Below are positions 1-12,200 of a DNA stretch of 64,000 nucleotides, in pieces; position 1 is the first letter of the stretch; each line of letters starts with the position of its first letter. Source of the DNA: Saxidomus purpurata (Eukaryota; Mollusca; Bivalvia; Venerida; Veneridae); contig JAFMSR010000019.1 of NCBI GenBank assembly GCA_022818135.1, positions 34,520,122-34,584,121 on the forward strand, in the 5' to 3' direction. The position numbers and the translations under genes were made by a program. Under the pieces are notes generated by a model. It searched no databases, was not told the origin of the DNA, and was given only the letters and a program-made list of their open reading frames with translations.

Positions 1-200
1 TCCAAACTCCTTGCACGATAATCAACTAAAGCTACTCGCTCTCAGATTTTGGTTCTTCAAACTATATGAAAATAACATATTTTATATCATATAGTCATAT
101 AAAAAGGTTGCAGTATATATTCCTGTCGCGTATATCTGTAGAAATGAAATAATACGCTACCGCTATATCCGGAGTCGTTATATACGGAGTTTAATGTTTT
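1..200 (-). repeat. Remnants of two MITE families flanking exon 7
   Basis: Bases about 25-175 carry the AAAGCTRCTCGCTCTCAGAT family left end and its TATGAAAATAACATATTTTA body. About 160-200 carries the pogo-like family (TATATCCGGAGTCGTTATATACGGAGTTTA). No coding signal is visible. The read-through tail of exon 7 overlaps this material. Confidence 0.6.
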
Positions 201-244
201 CGTTTAATTAATGTTTAATGTAACTGGAGATACAATGTACTTAC

Positions 245-3244
245 GAACTTTCACTGTACTGTAGGAAAGACAACATAATCCATTTATACACTGACTTCCG
301 GCTGGGCACATGTATATGTGATCACAAGACAAACCCGGTATCGATACATTTCCCGGTGGACAACTCGGTGCACCCAGTGGAGTTGTCGGTCTTGATGGTA
401 GAGTTACCGGAACTGACAGTGGGTTCTGTGATGAGCCAGGTTGAATATATGTAGGGGCTGAAGGAGTTGGCATAAACGAATTTATGGCTGTTGTCTGTGA
501 CCTTATTGTCGTGGACCCAAATGGCATTAAAGTCCAATTCGAAGTCGGTATTGGCGGCTGTGTAAATTGAAATGGTGTGGTCTGTACAATAGGTGGAACA
601 GGACTGAAAGTATTTCGGATCGAAGTTACTCTAGATGTTATCTTTAATATTGGGGGCGATTTGCTAGTTGAGTAATCCCACCAGGGATAACTAGTTGAAA
701 TGTTAAAACCAGGTGGTAACGGGTTAGGAGGAACCTGACTAGAAGTTTTTCCTATTGGAGATACAGTGGGTTTTGTTTGTAATACAGGAGGCGATTTGCT
801 ACTTGTGTAATCCCACCAAGGATAACTTGTTGAAATGTTAAAACCAGGTGGTAACGGGTAAGGAGGAACTGTCACGTTAAAGGGACGGAATGTGCCAGGA
901 TAAGGTCTTAACGAACTTGGAGGTAGTATTGGTGGCGGTGTAGTATTGTAGTTGACTGTTGTTGGATTGGGAGGGTAGCGATTTAAAGGAGGGATAAATG
1001 TGCGATTATTTATGTTTTGAAAAGGTGTGATAGGGGTAGTTTTAGGAATCAGTTTCGGTGGGAACGTGTTAGTTTCTGTAAATGTGGCAAGTGGAACCGT
1101 CGGAAAAGATGGAAGCGTTTGGGAAGGAGGTATGGAAAATGGAGGGTTGGTTGGTACAAATATCGGAGGAGGAGACATAGATGGAATTGTTGGAACAAAT
1201 GGAGGAATTGTCTGTGAAAACGATCGAGTAGTATGGGGAATAGGAGACGTTGGTATGTTAGAAAATGGAGGATTAAAGGGAGAAAGTGTTTGCGAAACGG
1301 TTGGAGAATTGGGATAAAATGGTGCGGGTGATTGCAATACAACTGGATACGTCGTATTAGATGTCGGCGGTGTTTGTGGTATACTAGGAAACGTGTGAAC
1401 AAAAGGAGGGGGTGTTTTTGGCAAAGTGGTAAACGTTGGAAACAATGACGGGGGTGTTTGCGGTACATTGGGTAAAGTTGGAACAAATGGAGGGTATGTT
1501 TGTGGTATATTGGGGAAAGTTGAATTCAATGGCGGGGTTGTTTGTGGTACAGTGGGGAACTTTGGAATCAATGGAGATAGTGTTTGTGGTACACTGGGTA
1601 AAGTTGGAACAAATGGAGGTAGTGTTTGTGGTGGTACACTGGGAAAACTTGGAACAAATGGAGGGAGTGTTTGTGGTATATTGGGGAAAGTTGAATTCAA
1701 TGGCGGGGTTGTTTGTGGTACAGTGGGGAACTTTTGAATCAATGGAGGTAGTGTTTGTGGTACACTTGGTAAAGTTGGAACAAATGGAGGTAGTGGTTGT
1801 GGTGGTGCACTGGGAAAACTTGGAACAAATGGAGGGAGTGTTTGTGGTTTATTGGGGAAAGTTGAATTCAATGACGAGGGAGTTGGAACAGTGGGATAAT
1901 TTGGAATCAATGGAGGTAGTGTTTGTGGTACACTGGGTAAAGTTGGAAGAAATGGAGGTAGTGTTTGTGGTATATTGGGGAAAGTTGAATTCAATGACGA
2001 GGGTGTTTGTGGTACACTGGGGAACAAAGTTGGAACAAATGGAGGTAGTGTTTGTGGTACACTGGGAAAACTTGGAACAAATGGAGGGGGTGTTTGTGGT
2101 ATATTGGGGAATGTTGAATTCAATGGCGGGGGTGTTTGTGGTACAGTGGAAAACTTTGGAATCAATGGAGGTAGTGTTTGTGGTACACTTGGTAAAGTTG
2201 GAACAAATGGAGGGAGTGTTTGTGGCACATAGGGAGTAGAGGGATTCAAAACAGGTATGGTTTGCGGAGTAAATGGCCGCTTAGTTTTGTTTGGTGGGTA
2301 TGGTAAGGACGAAATAAAAGGTGGGATACTTGGTGTACTTGCTCCAATTGGTGGTAAAACTGAGTTTCCGGTTGTTCCTTTTGGAAACGTTGGAGGTATG
2401 AATGGTGTTGGGTTTACGTTTATTGGGGGCATGTTATGAGGGACTGTCGGTGAGAATGTTGTCTGAAATATTTGTGGTATCCAAGGTGACAAAGTAGTAA
2501 AATTTGTTATAATGGGTGGCATTTTGTTTGGAGCAGTTGGAGGAATTGTAGGTTGATTAATTGTAGGTAGCAGTGTTAAAGGCGGACGTGGAATATCATT
2601 AACAAAATTAAAAGGTTGAATGGTCGTTAAAATAGGATTCGGACCGGTTGGTTCAGGTATGAAAGATGACCCCGGTGTAACAAATACTTCGTAAGGTGGT
2701 GTAATACCCGGTTGTGTTCGTGCTACCGCAGGGGGGATGGTGGGTAAGTTTGTTGGTCGCGGAAGTGGATTTATAAAAGGGGGTTGTGTTGCTGGTGGTA
2801 CATATGGCAATAGAAGTGGAGGAGTTGGTTGTGGAAGTAGATTTGTTTGTTTTGGTGGCGCTTTTGTTCCAACAGGTAATAATGACGGTGGATTCGGTGG
2901 TATAGTTGTAGGTACTAGTGGAAATAAGTAGGGTGGGAAAGAAATATTTAATGGAGTCACAAAGCTTGTTACAGGTGAAGGTGGAAGAGACGGTGGGATT
3001 GGACGGAGAGTCGGAATGTTAGGTACAAATGGAATGATTGACATTGCAGTTGAAGGTGGAAGTATAGGTTGATGTGACGTTTTGGGTTGACCTCGAGATG
3101 TCATTGTCCGAAATGTTGTAGGGCGAAATATAGATGGGTTGAATGTTTGTAAATGAAATGGTGTTGATTGGATAGCATTCGGTCGACTCGGAACCTGTGT
3201 AGGCTTTTGCGTAGGCGGAATGAAGAATTCTCTAGTCGCTGGAC
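245..3244 (-). CDS. Exon 7 of the lustrin-like gene: giant Pro/Thr-rich repeat exon with terminal cysteine module
   Basis: The acceptor TTTTCAG ends at 3245. The exon is 3,000 bases if it ends at the perfect GTAAGT donor at 244-239 (phase 1, like every other exon). Otherwise it reads through 13 further codons to TAA at 206-204. Residues 458-1415 are about 14-residue units such as PQTLPPFVPTLPSV, PQTLPPLIPKFPTV and PQTTPPLNSTFPNI, around 20 or more copies in a four-unit higher-order repeat. The repeats are uncharged and hydrophobic/Pro-rich, with NST N-glycosylation sequons and many Thr/Ser O-glycosylation candidates. The last module (1419-1449) ends GLCC. The read-through tail runs into transposon-derived sequence, so I prefer the spliced form and a gene continuing off the left edge. 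Confidence 0.85.
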
Positions 3245-6200
3245 CTGAAAACAGAAAATTTAAGAGCATGTAAAACAAAGTCTGAAGGTAAAAAGCTTTC
3301 ACCAAATTTTAGGAAGCGAAATTGAAATCGGAAAAAAACGAGTTTTGCAAAATTTTTGTTTTTGTATGTTACGGATAATAAGAGGGATACTGAAAATGTT
3401 AAAAACAGATCTTCAAAAAGGTAAATTCGCACATTTGGGACATGCAAAATACTTACGTTTTGTCGGAGTGAGAGCGAATCGGCAACAGTGGCCGAGTATA
3501 CATAGACTGTCTACAGGACAGCTGATGTCTGTCTGACATAGACTGTCTGCGACCTGTCTATAACCAACTGGACAGACGGGAGGCAGTACACCTGAAAAAC
3601 AAATATCGTAGGATTAATGAGAGTCTATGCCTGCTGAACGAACTGAACCTGCTGTGATTCGTTGTGAAAGAAAGTAGAAAATAACCTACTTTTTTACTTG
3701 AAATTCTTTTCGTAAAAGTTTGTATGTAATAAAGAAATAATATCCGTTTCAGCTGTGTTCATTGTCTAACTAGAAACCACAAGAGGAGAATTATACCCCC
3801 ACAATACAGCTTGTCACAGAAGATGGCAACCATAAGAAAGGAAGGCCACAAGGACATAGAGTGAGTTATTATACAATAACTTGGAAAGTATTGTTTTAAA
3901 GCATACAAAAGTGTAAGGTTAGAAATATCAATTATAGTTCAATTTCATAGGTTTATTATCATCCGGAAACTATTTAACATTACAGTTCAGAGTCACTGTG
4001 ACCTTGACCTTTGACCTACTGACCCCAAAGTCGAACTGACCTGTATTTGAGATGTTACAGCTGTGTACCGAAAATTATTTAAATCGGTCAAGCCTTTCAT
4101 GAGTTATCATCCGGAAACTGTTTTACAGTTCAGAGTCACTGTGACCTTGACCTTTGACCTACTGACCCCAAAGTCGAACTTGACCTGTATTTGATGATGT
4201 TACAGCTGGTACCGAAAATATTTAAATCGATCAAGCCTTTCATGAGTTATCATCCGGAAACTGTTTTACAGTTCAGCACGTGACCTTGACCTTTGACCTA
4301 CTGACCCCAAAGCGAACTTGAACTGTATTTCATTAAGTTGCACGTGTGTACCAAAAATTATTTAAATTGGTCAAGCCTTTCATGAGTTATCATCCGGAAA
4401 CTGTTTTACAGTTCAGAGTCACTGTGACCTTGACCGACCTACTGACCCCAAAGTTGAACTTGACCTGTATTTCATGAAGTTGCACGTGTGTACCAAAAAA
4501 TTATTCAAAAAGGGTAAAGTTGTTCATAAGTTATCATCCGGAAACCATGAAAACCAACAGACCGACCGACCGACAAACAAACCGACAAGCTCACTCCTAT
4601 ATACCCCCACAACTTCGTTTTGTGGGGGTATAATGAAACTGCATTCCATAGGGGTGAGGACGGATGGGATCCAATACACAAGATTCGTCCCATCTATGAT
4701 AGCGTATCATCACGTTTTCGAAAGTTTATACTCCAGAAGGAAGTATATGCATTGATGAAACCATGGCCCTTGGAAAGACAGGCTTTCCTTTAAACAATAT
4801 ATTCCAAACAAACCAGACAGATTTGGAGTAAAACTTTATACAAGTGTGAAAGCAAAAGTTTGTATGTTTGTGATTTTGAAATTTATTCAGGAGCAGACTT
4901 TGACCCAAATCCAAATGCGGAAGCTTATGAAACAAGCTTTTTGAAGTCAAAGGCCCCCTGTGACCTTGACCTTTGACCCGGTGACCTCAAAATCAATAGG
5001 GGTCATCTACTAGTCATGACTAACCTCCATGCCAAATATGAAGACTGTGGGTCAAAGGAATCTTAAGTATTGGGCGGACAAGCTTTTTGAAGTCAAGGCC
5101 CCTGTGACCTTGACCTTTGACCCGGTGACCTCAAAATCAATAGGGGTCATCTACTAGTCATGACTAACCTCCAGCCAAATATGAAGACTGTGGGTCAAAG
5201 GAATCTTAAGTTATTGGGCGGACAAGGAAAAACCGACGGACGGCCGGACGGACAAGCTGATTCCAGTATACCCCCCTTACAACTTCGTTGTGCGGGGGTA
5301 TAATAAACCACAAATTAGAGTTCTGAAAAGCTGTAATAAACCACGAAGGTCGTACATCGGTATTACAGAGATGTTGAAATACGAAGAGTTGTTTATTAGA
5401 CGATGAACATACTGGATATAATTTCGATTCTAAAAATACTAAATATCCAAAAAAAAAATGAAATGCAAAGTCCTATGTTTCACCTTGACATTCATGCGTC
5501 ATAAGCCGCAATTCGATGTAAGTTATGACATCGTAACGGCTAACACATCAAAACGTAGGTCATCTTCGGTTTTTCAACAATTGAAAGAGTCACATTACAA
5601 TTAAAAATGTATCCGTTCCAAAGATGACCACCATCTAATAAACAGTGATTTGCAGTTCTGATGCGGAGTAATTCACCACGAAGGCTGGAGGTCAGAGTGG
5701 TTTATACATACACAATGTATGAATCAGAACGGCAAAGTATTATTTGTTAAATGATAACAACGATAAAAAGGATTTAATTTCGATTGTAAGAAGACCAGAT
5801 ATTACAAAAAGGCTTATAATTGCAAACTTTTAAGGTTTATTTTCCACGTGGATATATTGGTGGTAATCGGTTAATGTTAAATACTGTATGGTATTTTACT
5901 TCTGCGGTACTATTATGCATTTCTGCAAAGGGATGTTTACATGTACTAGCTTATGCAGTTTTTTGTTTTATAAATTGTCGCCTATATAAATACACAAGTT
6001 CGAAGTTTGAAATAAGCTTGCATCACCTAATATAGAAACCTAGTATAGTGGATAGTATTTCATTAATACATTACTTATATTCAAAAAATTTTACCACATG
6101 CATGCCATAAACAACATTATGACGTGCGGGCCGAAAAACTGCGTCATCAAAGAATGGAGATGATACATACCAACATCGATTTGTTTAACTTTGGTACAAC

Positions 6201-9200
6201 AAATTCCGGAAACACATATATCAATTCCAGGACAAGCGCCTAATTCACAATGATGATCCGTAGAACGTGTATAATTATCCGGACAGCGTGGTATTCGGAT
6301 AGTTCCTGGAGGGCTTACAGTCGGTGGCTTGTTAGGGCGACAACACATACCGGTGACGCAGTAACTGTCCCTCGGGCAGTTTTGTCTGAGTCCACAGTTG
6401 ATGTCGGGAATTATGGTGTGGTCTGCCGGACATTGGCGAACTGGATTACCTAAGAAGATTGAATAAAAAGGGATGTGATACGGTAAACTCCGAATATAAC
6501 GACTCAGATATAGCGAAAATACGGATATAAGGAACACAATTCCACTGTCCGAGTTTTTTCTTTCTTTATTTAATATGAAAATATATATGAATATGTATAT
6601 AACAAACGGTGGATATAAGGAAAACATTTAAATGGTCCCAATGAGTTCGTTATAAACGGAGTTTACTGTTACGGTAGTATTTTATACATTTAAATTGCAA
6701 CAATGTTGATCATTATTATCTATTCCATACCAATGAAAGACTGCCTAATCTACATAAATTTCAGTAATTTGATTTATAGGAAAATAGGCAAAACATAGCA
6801 TAACTCAATAGTGTTGGGGAGATAACTTCAACATTTATTTGCGAAATTCTCGTACAAATTACTTCTCTTTGTATGCAACGAATGTCTATTTGCACGTTTC
6901 TTTCTTTCTATACAACAAAATTATATTTCAAGTCGGTCAAACTCCTGTTATAATTGGAAATATGTAACACACAAAGTCATGTGCTTCTTTATCCATTCTA
7001 TTCCCCAGTTATAGAAATAACATGATTCTTCTTTCGTACTGAATCCTATTTTCGAGGAAATAGCTATCTTTCCTAGCGTTACGTACTGTCAATTGATAAT
7101 TTATTTCAGGGATTATGTTCATTCACATGGGTTATGAGAGTGATTCAGAAGTAATATAAGTATCATAAAATAGATAACCGTAAAATAAAGGTTTTGTAAT
7201 TTAAAAAAGCGGTCGGCGGATGCCAGTGTATATACGGTGTAGCGTTACATTATTTCTATTATTATTTTTCATAAGGAAGCATTACCTGTAGTAGTCACAT
7301 CCTGATTTTACATGGGTATATGTCAGTTGAGTTACTGTAATTGTTTTCAGTGTTCAACTAATTACTCGTACGTTTACCTATAGTTGGGCTTCGCCCAAAG
7401 GGCACTTTGAACTTTCGTCTGTATTAAACACATACGTGACCAGAAAGCTGTTATTTGGTTTAAACTAATTATAAGTAATATGAAAATATGCAAATACTTA
7501 TATAGGCATACATGTAAGGTGTCAAACTCCTCACAGCGATTCCGCTCTATTACTGTTTACTGTACAGGGGGGGGGGGAGGGGGAGTTCGCAGAATTTCCA
7601 GCGCGTGATATGTTACGTCATTTCATTTGATCGATATTTTTTCAGAATTGATTTTCAATTACATGGGCTGTAAGATTGATTCAGAGGAGAAATCCGTATT
7701 TTAAAATAGATAACCGTACAATATATGATTTAGAGTTTTTTAAAAAAAACGGTCAGGGGAATTCTTGGTAGACGGTGCAGCGTAACATTTATGTTAGCAT
7801 GAAGTCACTAAGTCGACACTTCTCAATTTTGCATGGGTATATCAAATCAGAAATTCTATTGCTTTCAGTATTCAATTGAATTACTCGCACATACGTTTAC
7901 CTATGGTCGGGCTTCGTACCCTTCGATTTCGCCCGTATAAATTTACCCACATAATTCTTCGTCCAAAAACAATAAAAATAAAGATTTATTTAAGGAATAC
8001 AAAATTGTGTTTATATGTACAGTACCTTGTTTTGTGCAGCACAATCCCGATATACATAGACTGTTGCCTGGGCAACCGAGAATATGATCACATGTCATTC
8101 CTGGTAACTCATGTAGTCCCCTAGGACATGATGCCTTCGGAATAAGTGGCTGGACTGCAGAATAAAGAAAAACTACATTTTACGAGTGGCATAATTATAT
8201 TAAAAATTACAGGCGTAGTCACGGACAATTTGATTCGAGTTGTCTTTCGAGTTTTGAAATAAGCATTGCACATATAAGAAGTATGTTATTAACTCGCTAA
8301 GCATGTTCATGTATTGACCAAAAAAGATAAATAATGACCTCGGTTGTCGTCACGATCTCTATTGCCCTGTTTTGATGAATATCACATTATTTCCAATGCA
8401 TTAATGGTCCATTATTGCAGATTATGTATTAAATATTAGATCGAAGGTTGACATTTCTTTAAGTGTGATATTTGTGACAGAAAAGTAAGTATCTTTTGTT
8501 CCTTATATCCGTAGTTTCGCTATATCCGAAATCGTTATATACGGAGGTTACTGTACTACAAAAGTCCAACGTATTAAGACTTACTGTTTTTAGATGGTAA
8601 AGGGGCCTTCGTTAATATGATTGGTGGCTTCGTTCCAGAAGGCGGGGTTACTGGCCTTGTAGGTGGTACTACAAATACCGATGGGCGTGTCGGTGGATTT
8701 TTCTTTGGTGGATTTGTAGGTGGTACTGCTTTCTGCGGTAGATTCGGAGGACCATCTTTAGGTGGGCGTTTCACTGGTAATTTTGGTTGAATAATAGAAG
8801 GCTTCCATGGGAGTCTCTGCTTTTCGGGATGACAGCATTTATTTTTTAAACAAACAGCACTCCCTGGACAGTGTGAGTGCAAACTGCATTTTACTCCCAC
8901 CAGCGGGAAATAGTTTGATGGACAAACTGGTCTGAGTTCTGTAATGTAACAAAAGAAGCATGTCTTTAAATCAAACTTATTTAAACAATCGGTATTTAAT
9001 TTCAGTGCACAGTTTGCGCGTATTCGACTGGGAAATGACAGCTATTACTTCAATTTGATTTTTTTAAAGTAGTGGGCCTCGAAAGCTCAGTAGTTAGAGC
9101 GTTCGCTTCCGGGTTCGAATCCCAGCCGGAGCACGAGGTGTGTCCTTGGGCAAAGACAGTGCCTCAGCCTACCCAGCTGTAAATGGGTAGCAGTGATGAA

Positions 9201-12200
9201 AAACTCGCTGCCTCTCTCCTGCGAACGTGATGACATCTGGAATGAGTGTTTGGAGCGCTTAAATAAGCTACGGCGCTTACTTCATAATCGAAGTAAAATA
9301 AATAGAGGATAATTGTTGGTTTCGGTGTAAGATCACGTATAATTCCCTGAGCACAAAATGATTCTCATGGCGCAGGCAAGAATAAAATAACTACTTTGTA
9401 AATCGAACTTAACCGATACCAATTTTCGTATAAAATATTTAAAACTTTTTTATTGAGTTTGCTCTATTAAACATTGATTTCGGGAAACGTCATCGAAAAG
9501 ATAAACAAATGGTCTTTAAGACGTCATCGTCGCATGGTCTCCAGCATAAATAACGCCGGTAAACTTGACTAAATCCGGGTAAAGAGTTAGAAACAGTGGA
9601 AAATAAAAATGGTAATCCACTGTTTCAAAACTGTGGATTATCACTTTTATTTCACTGAGAAAACTCTATAATTCACTGGAAAACATAAAATAAATTCGTA
9701 TAACAAAAAAACTTTTTTTGCCATTAGTTTCAATCGGAAAAGTCTATGGAGTTTTACAAAATCACCGTAAAGCGACTACATGTGGTTCAGCAATAAGGTA
9801 TAATGTAAACAAGGACTAAGTGTAAGTCAAACACTAATTTAAAACCGGTTAAAGGCTTCATTTTTCCTGTATATATATGATGCCAACATTTTCCCGGTCA
9901 TAGAATTCCTTCAATTTTCTTCATTTTATTACATTTTCTGATTTTCAAGAGCAGATAATCCAAGATCAATGCATATTGACCTATTTTCTGTTTTAAACTT
10001 GATTCTCAGTAAAACTACCAAGTTCGAAGAACTTTTATGACAGGGAAAGTTTTGGCCCACTATACATATAGTAAACGGAGCAAATGTCCTTAAATAGAGA
10101 TATCTAAACGACAGAGAAACTAATTCGGTCGCTGAAGCTCCCTCCATTGGGTTTTATTAATCATCTATATTTGCCTTCTTATATAGCATCTAACATCCAT
10201 TTAAAGTCTTTATGCAAGTTTATTTATCAATTAAAACTATCTTTATAGACTTGCAGATTTTCGTGATGGCGGACATGTCACGTGACTACAAATATGGCGG
10301 CCGTAAAATATGTGACTTTAACTATAGCAAAGAGCGAAACCACAGCGTGAAAGAAAGAAGAAAATCTATCATATAAATGTATATTACAGATGTTAGATTT
10401 TGTACGGTTGTTCATAAGTCTTGACAGCGCTTCTTTATAGTTATTACATATGATTTATGAACGTGTGATGTGCGCAATATATCTGCAATAATAAACATCA
10501 AAACTGACAGCGGAAATGACAGGTACTTTATGTTCATTCTTCATTGAAACACAGTGAACACACATGTATGTTTTATGACCTTTCTGACCTGACATGTACC
10601 AGTTAAGTAGTCACTAATACACTTATTTAAGCGTCAATATCAGACTCGTGACTGATTATTGATTGAATTACAATTATCTTGCTCAATTACAATTACTTTT
10701 TGGTGATTACAATTACTTTTAAATTAACACAAAAAGTTAAATATGTATTTAATTACATCAAATTACATTTAGAAAGTAATCACAGTATAAACAGAATTCA
10801 ATCCTTTCAAAGCATGTTGATAAATCTTACGTGAATACATTTATCACAGTATAAACAGAATTCAATCCTTTCAAAGCATGTTGATAAATCTTACGTGAAT
10901 ACATTTTCATAGCTTAGGAACTCTAGAATGAACGGACATTTTTGGGTCCTCATTCCCTTAGATTTCTTTCAACATTATACAATTTGTTAACAGCGGCGTA
11001 ATTTCTTTCCATAATTGAATTCAATAGTTTACGGAAATTGTTGATATTGGTTTTATAAAAGTAAGTTTTTTAGATAAGAGCTCAATTTCCAAGACATCTT
11101 TTTAGAAACAGTCAAAAGACGATCGCTCCTCCCACATAACGAAGGAACATTGATATCAACTAAGAGCATTCCGTATCAACGCGGCACTACGGTACAACGA
11201 CCACAAGAACTATCTCGGTGCGGAACAGGTTCATGTATGTAGCCAGACTTCACAGTAATAATTCCAGTCAAATTTTATCATAATGCAGTGAGGCCAAGAC
11301 TTTCCATTAACATGTGACCTTGACCTTTAAAATACAGTGACTCCCAAATCATTATATGCACAACCAGACGTCATATACTGATGCTTTCTGACAAGTTTTA
11401 TTAAAATCCAGCAAGGTGTTAAGAAATAAAATAAAGTAAAGTAAAAACAAAATTAAACAATAATTTCATAAGGCAGGACCTATGTAGTCCTTTACGCAGC
11501 GGTCAAAGGTGTTGTTATTCTACGATTTAATTAGGGTATGCTTTCCAAATCGTGGTCATTCTCATCAAATATTAGCCACACAAAAAATACTACTCCCCGT
11601 CGGGGAATTGAACCCCGGTCTCCCGCGTGACAGGCGGGGATACTTACCACTATACTAACGAGGACAGTCGATTAATAGAGACGAAAGTATTTACTTATTC
11701 GAAATTCCAGAGTTGCCGTGGCCATCCTTTAATTGTTATCAAATATATTACTAGAAATATTGACCGTTATTCACCGGTTCTACATTCGGAATTAGTAAAA
11801 GTTGGGAGGTAACAATATATATTAATTATAACGTCGATCGATATAAACCTTTTACGTACTAAAATTATAATAAACCGTTCATGAAAGACTGAAATGCGGT
11901 ATGATCTCAATAAAAAGTGTTCGACCCCCAAACAGTTATAAATTCTTCTTGACATTTGGCGGTTTAAAGGTTACTAACTTTCGGGAAAAGCGAGCTTAAT
12001 ACGATTGCACAAAAATGCTATTATAAATTGCTTTGAAAAATTCATTTATGGACTTTATTCGCACGGCAATCTCTAAAAGGAGATGGACTTTATCACAGGT
12101 TTGACTGTATATTAGTTAGACAGATTCTATACAGTGTATTTACGAACTCTAAATCTCATGTGTCGTTGTCGATTTATCCCGAGCCGTCAAAATCTAACGA

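Noticed and set aside
1017..2931. Gly/Val-rich open frames on the plus strand opposite exon 7
   Set aside because: Antisense shadows of the Pro/Thr codons (CCN read backwards gives Gly-rich frames). No splice or promoter support.
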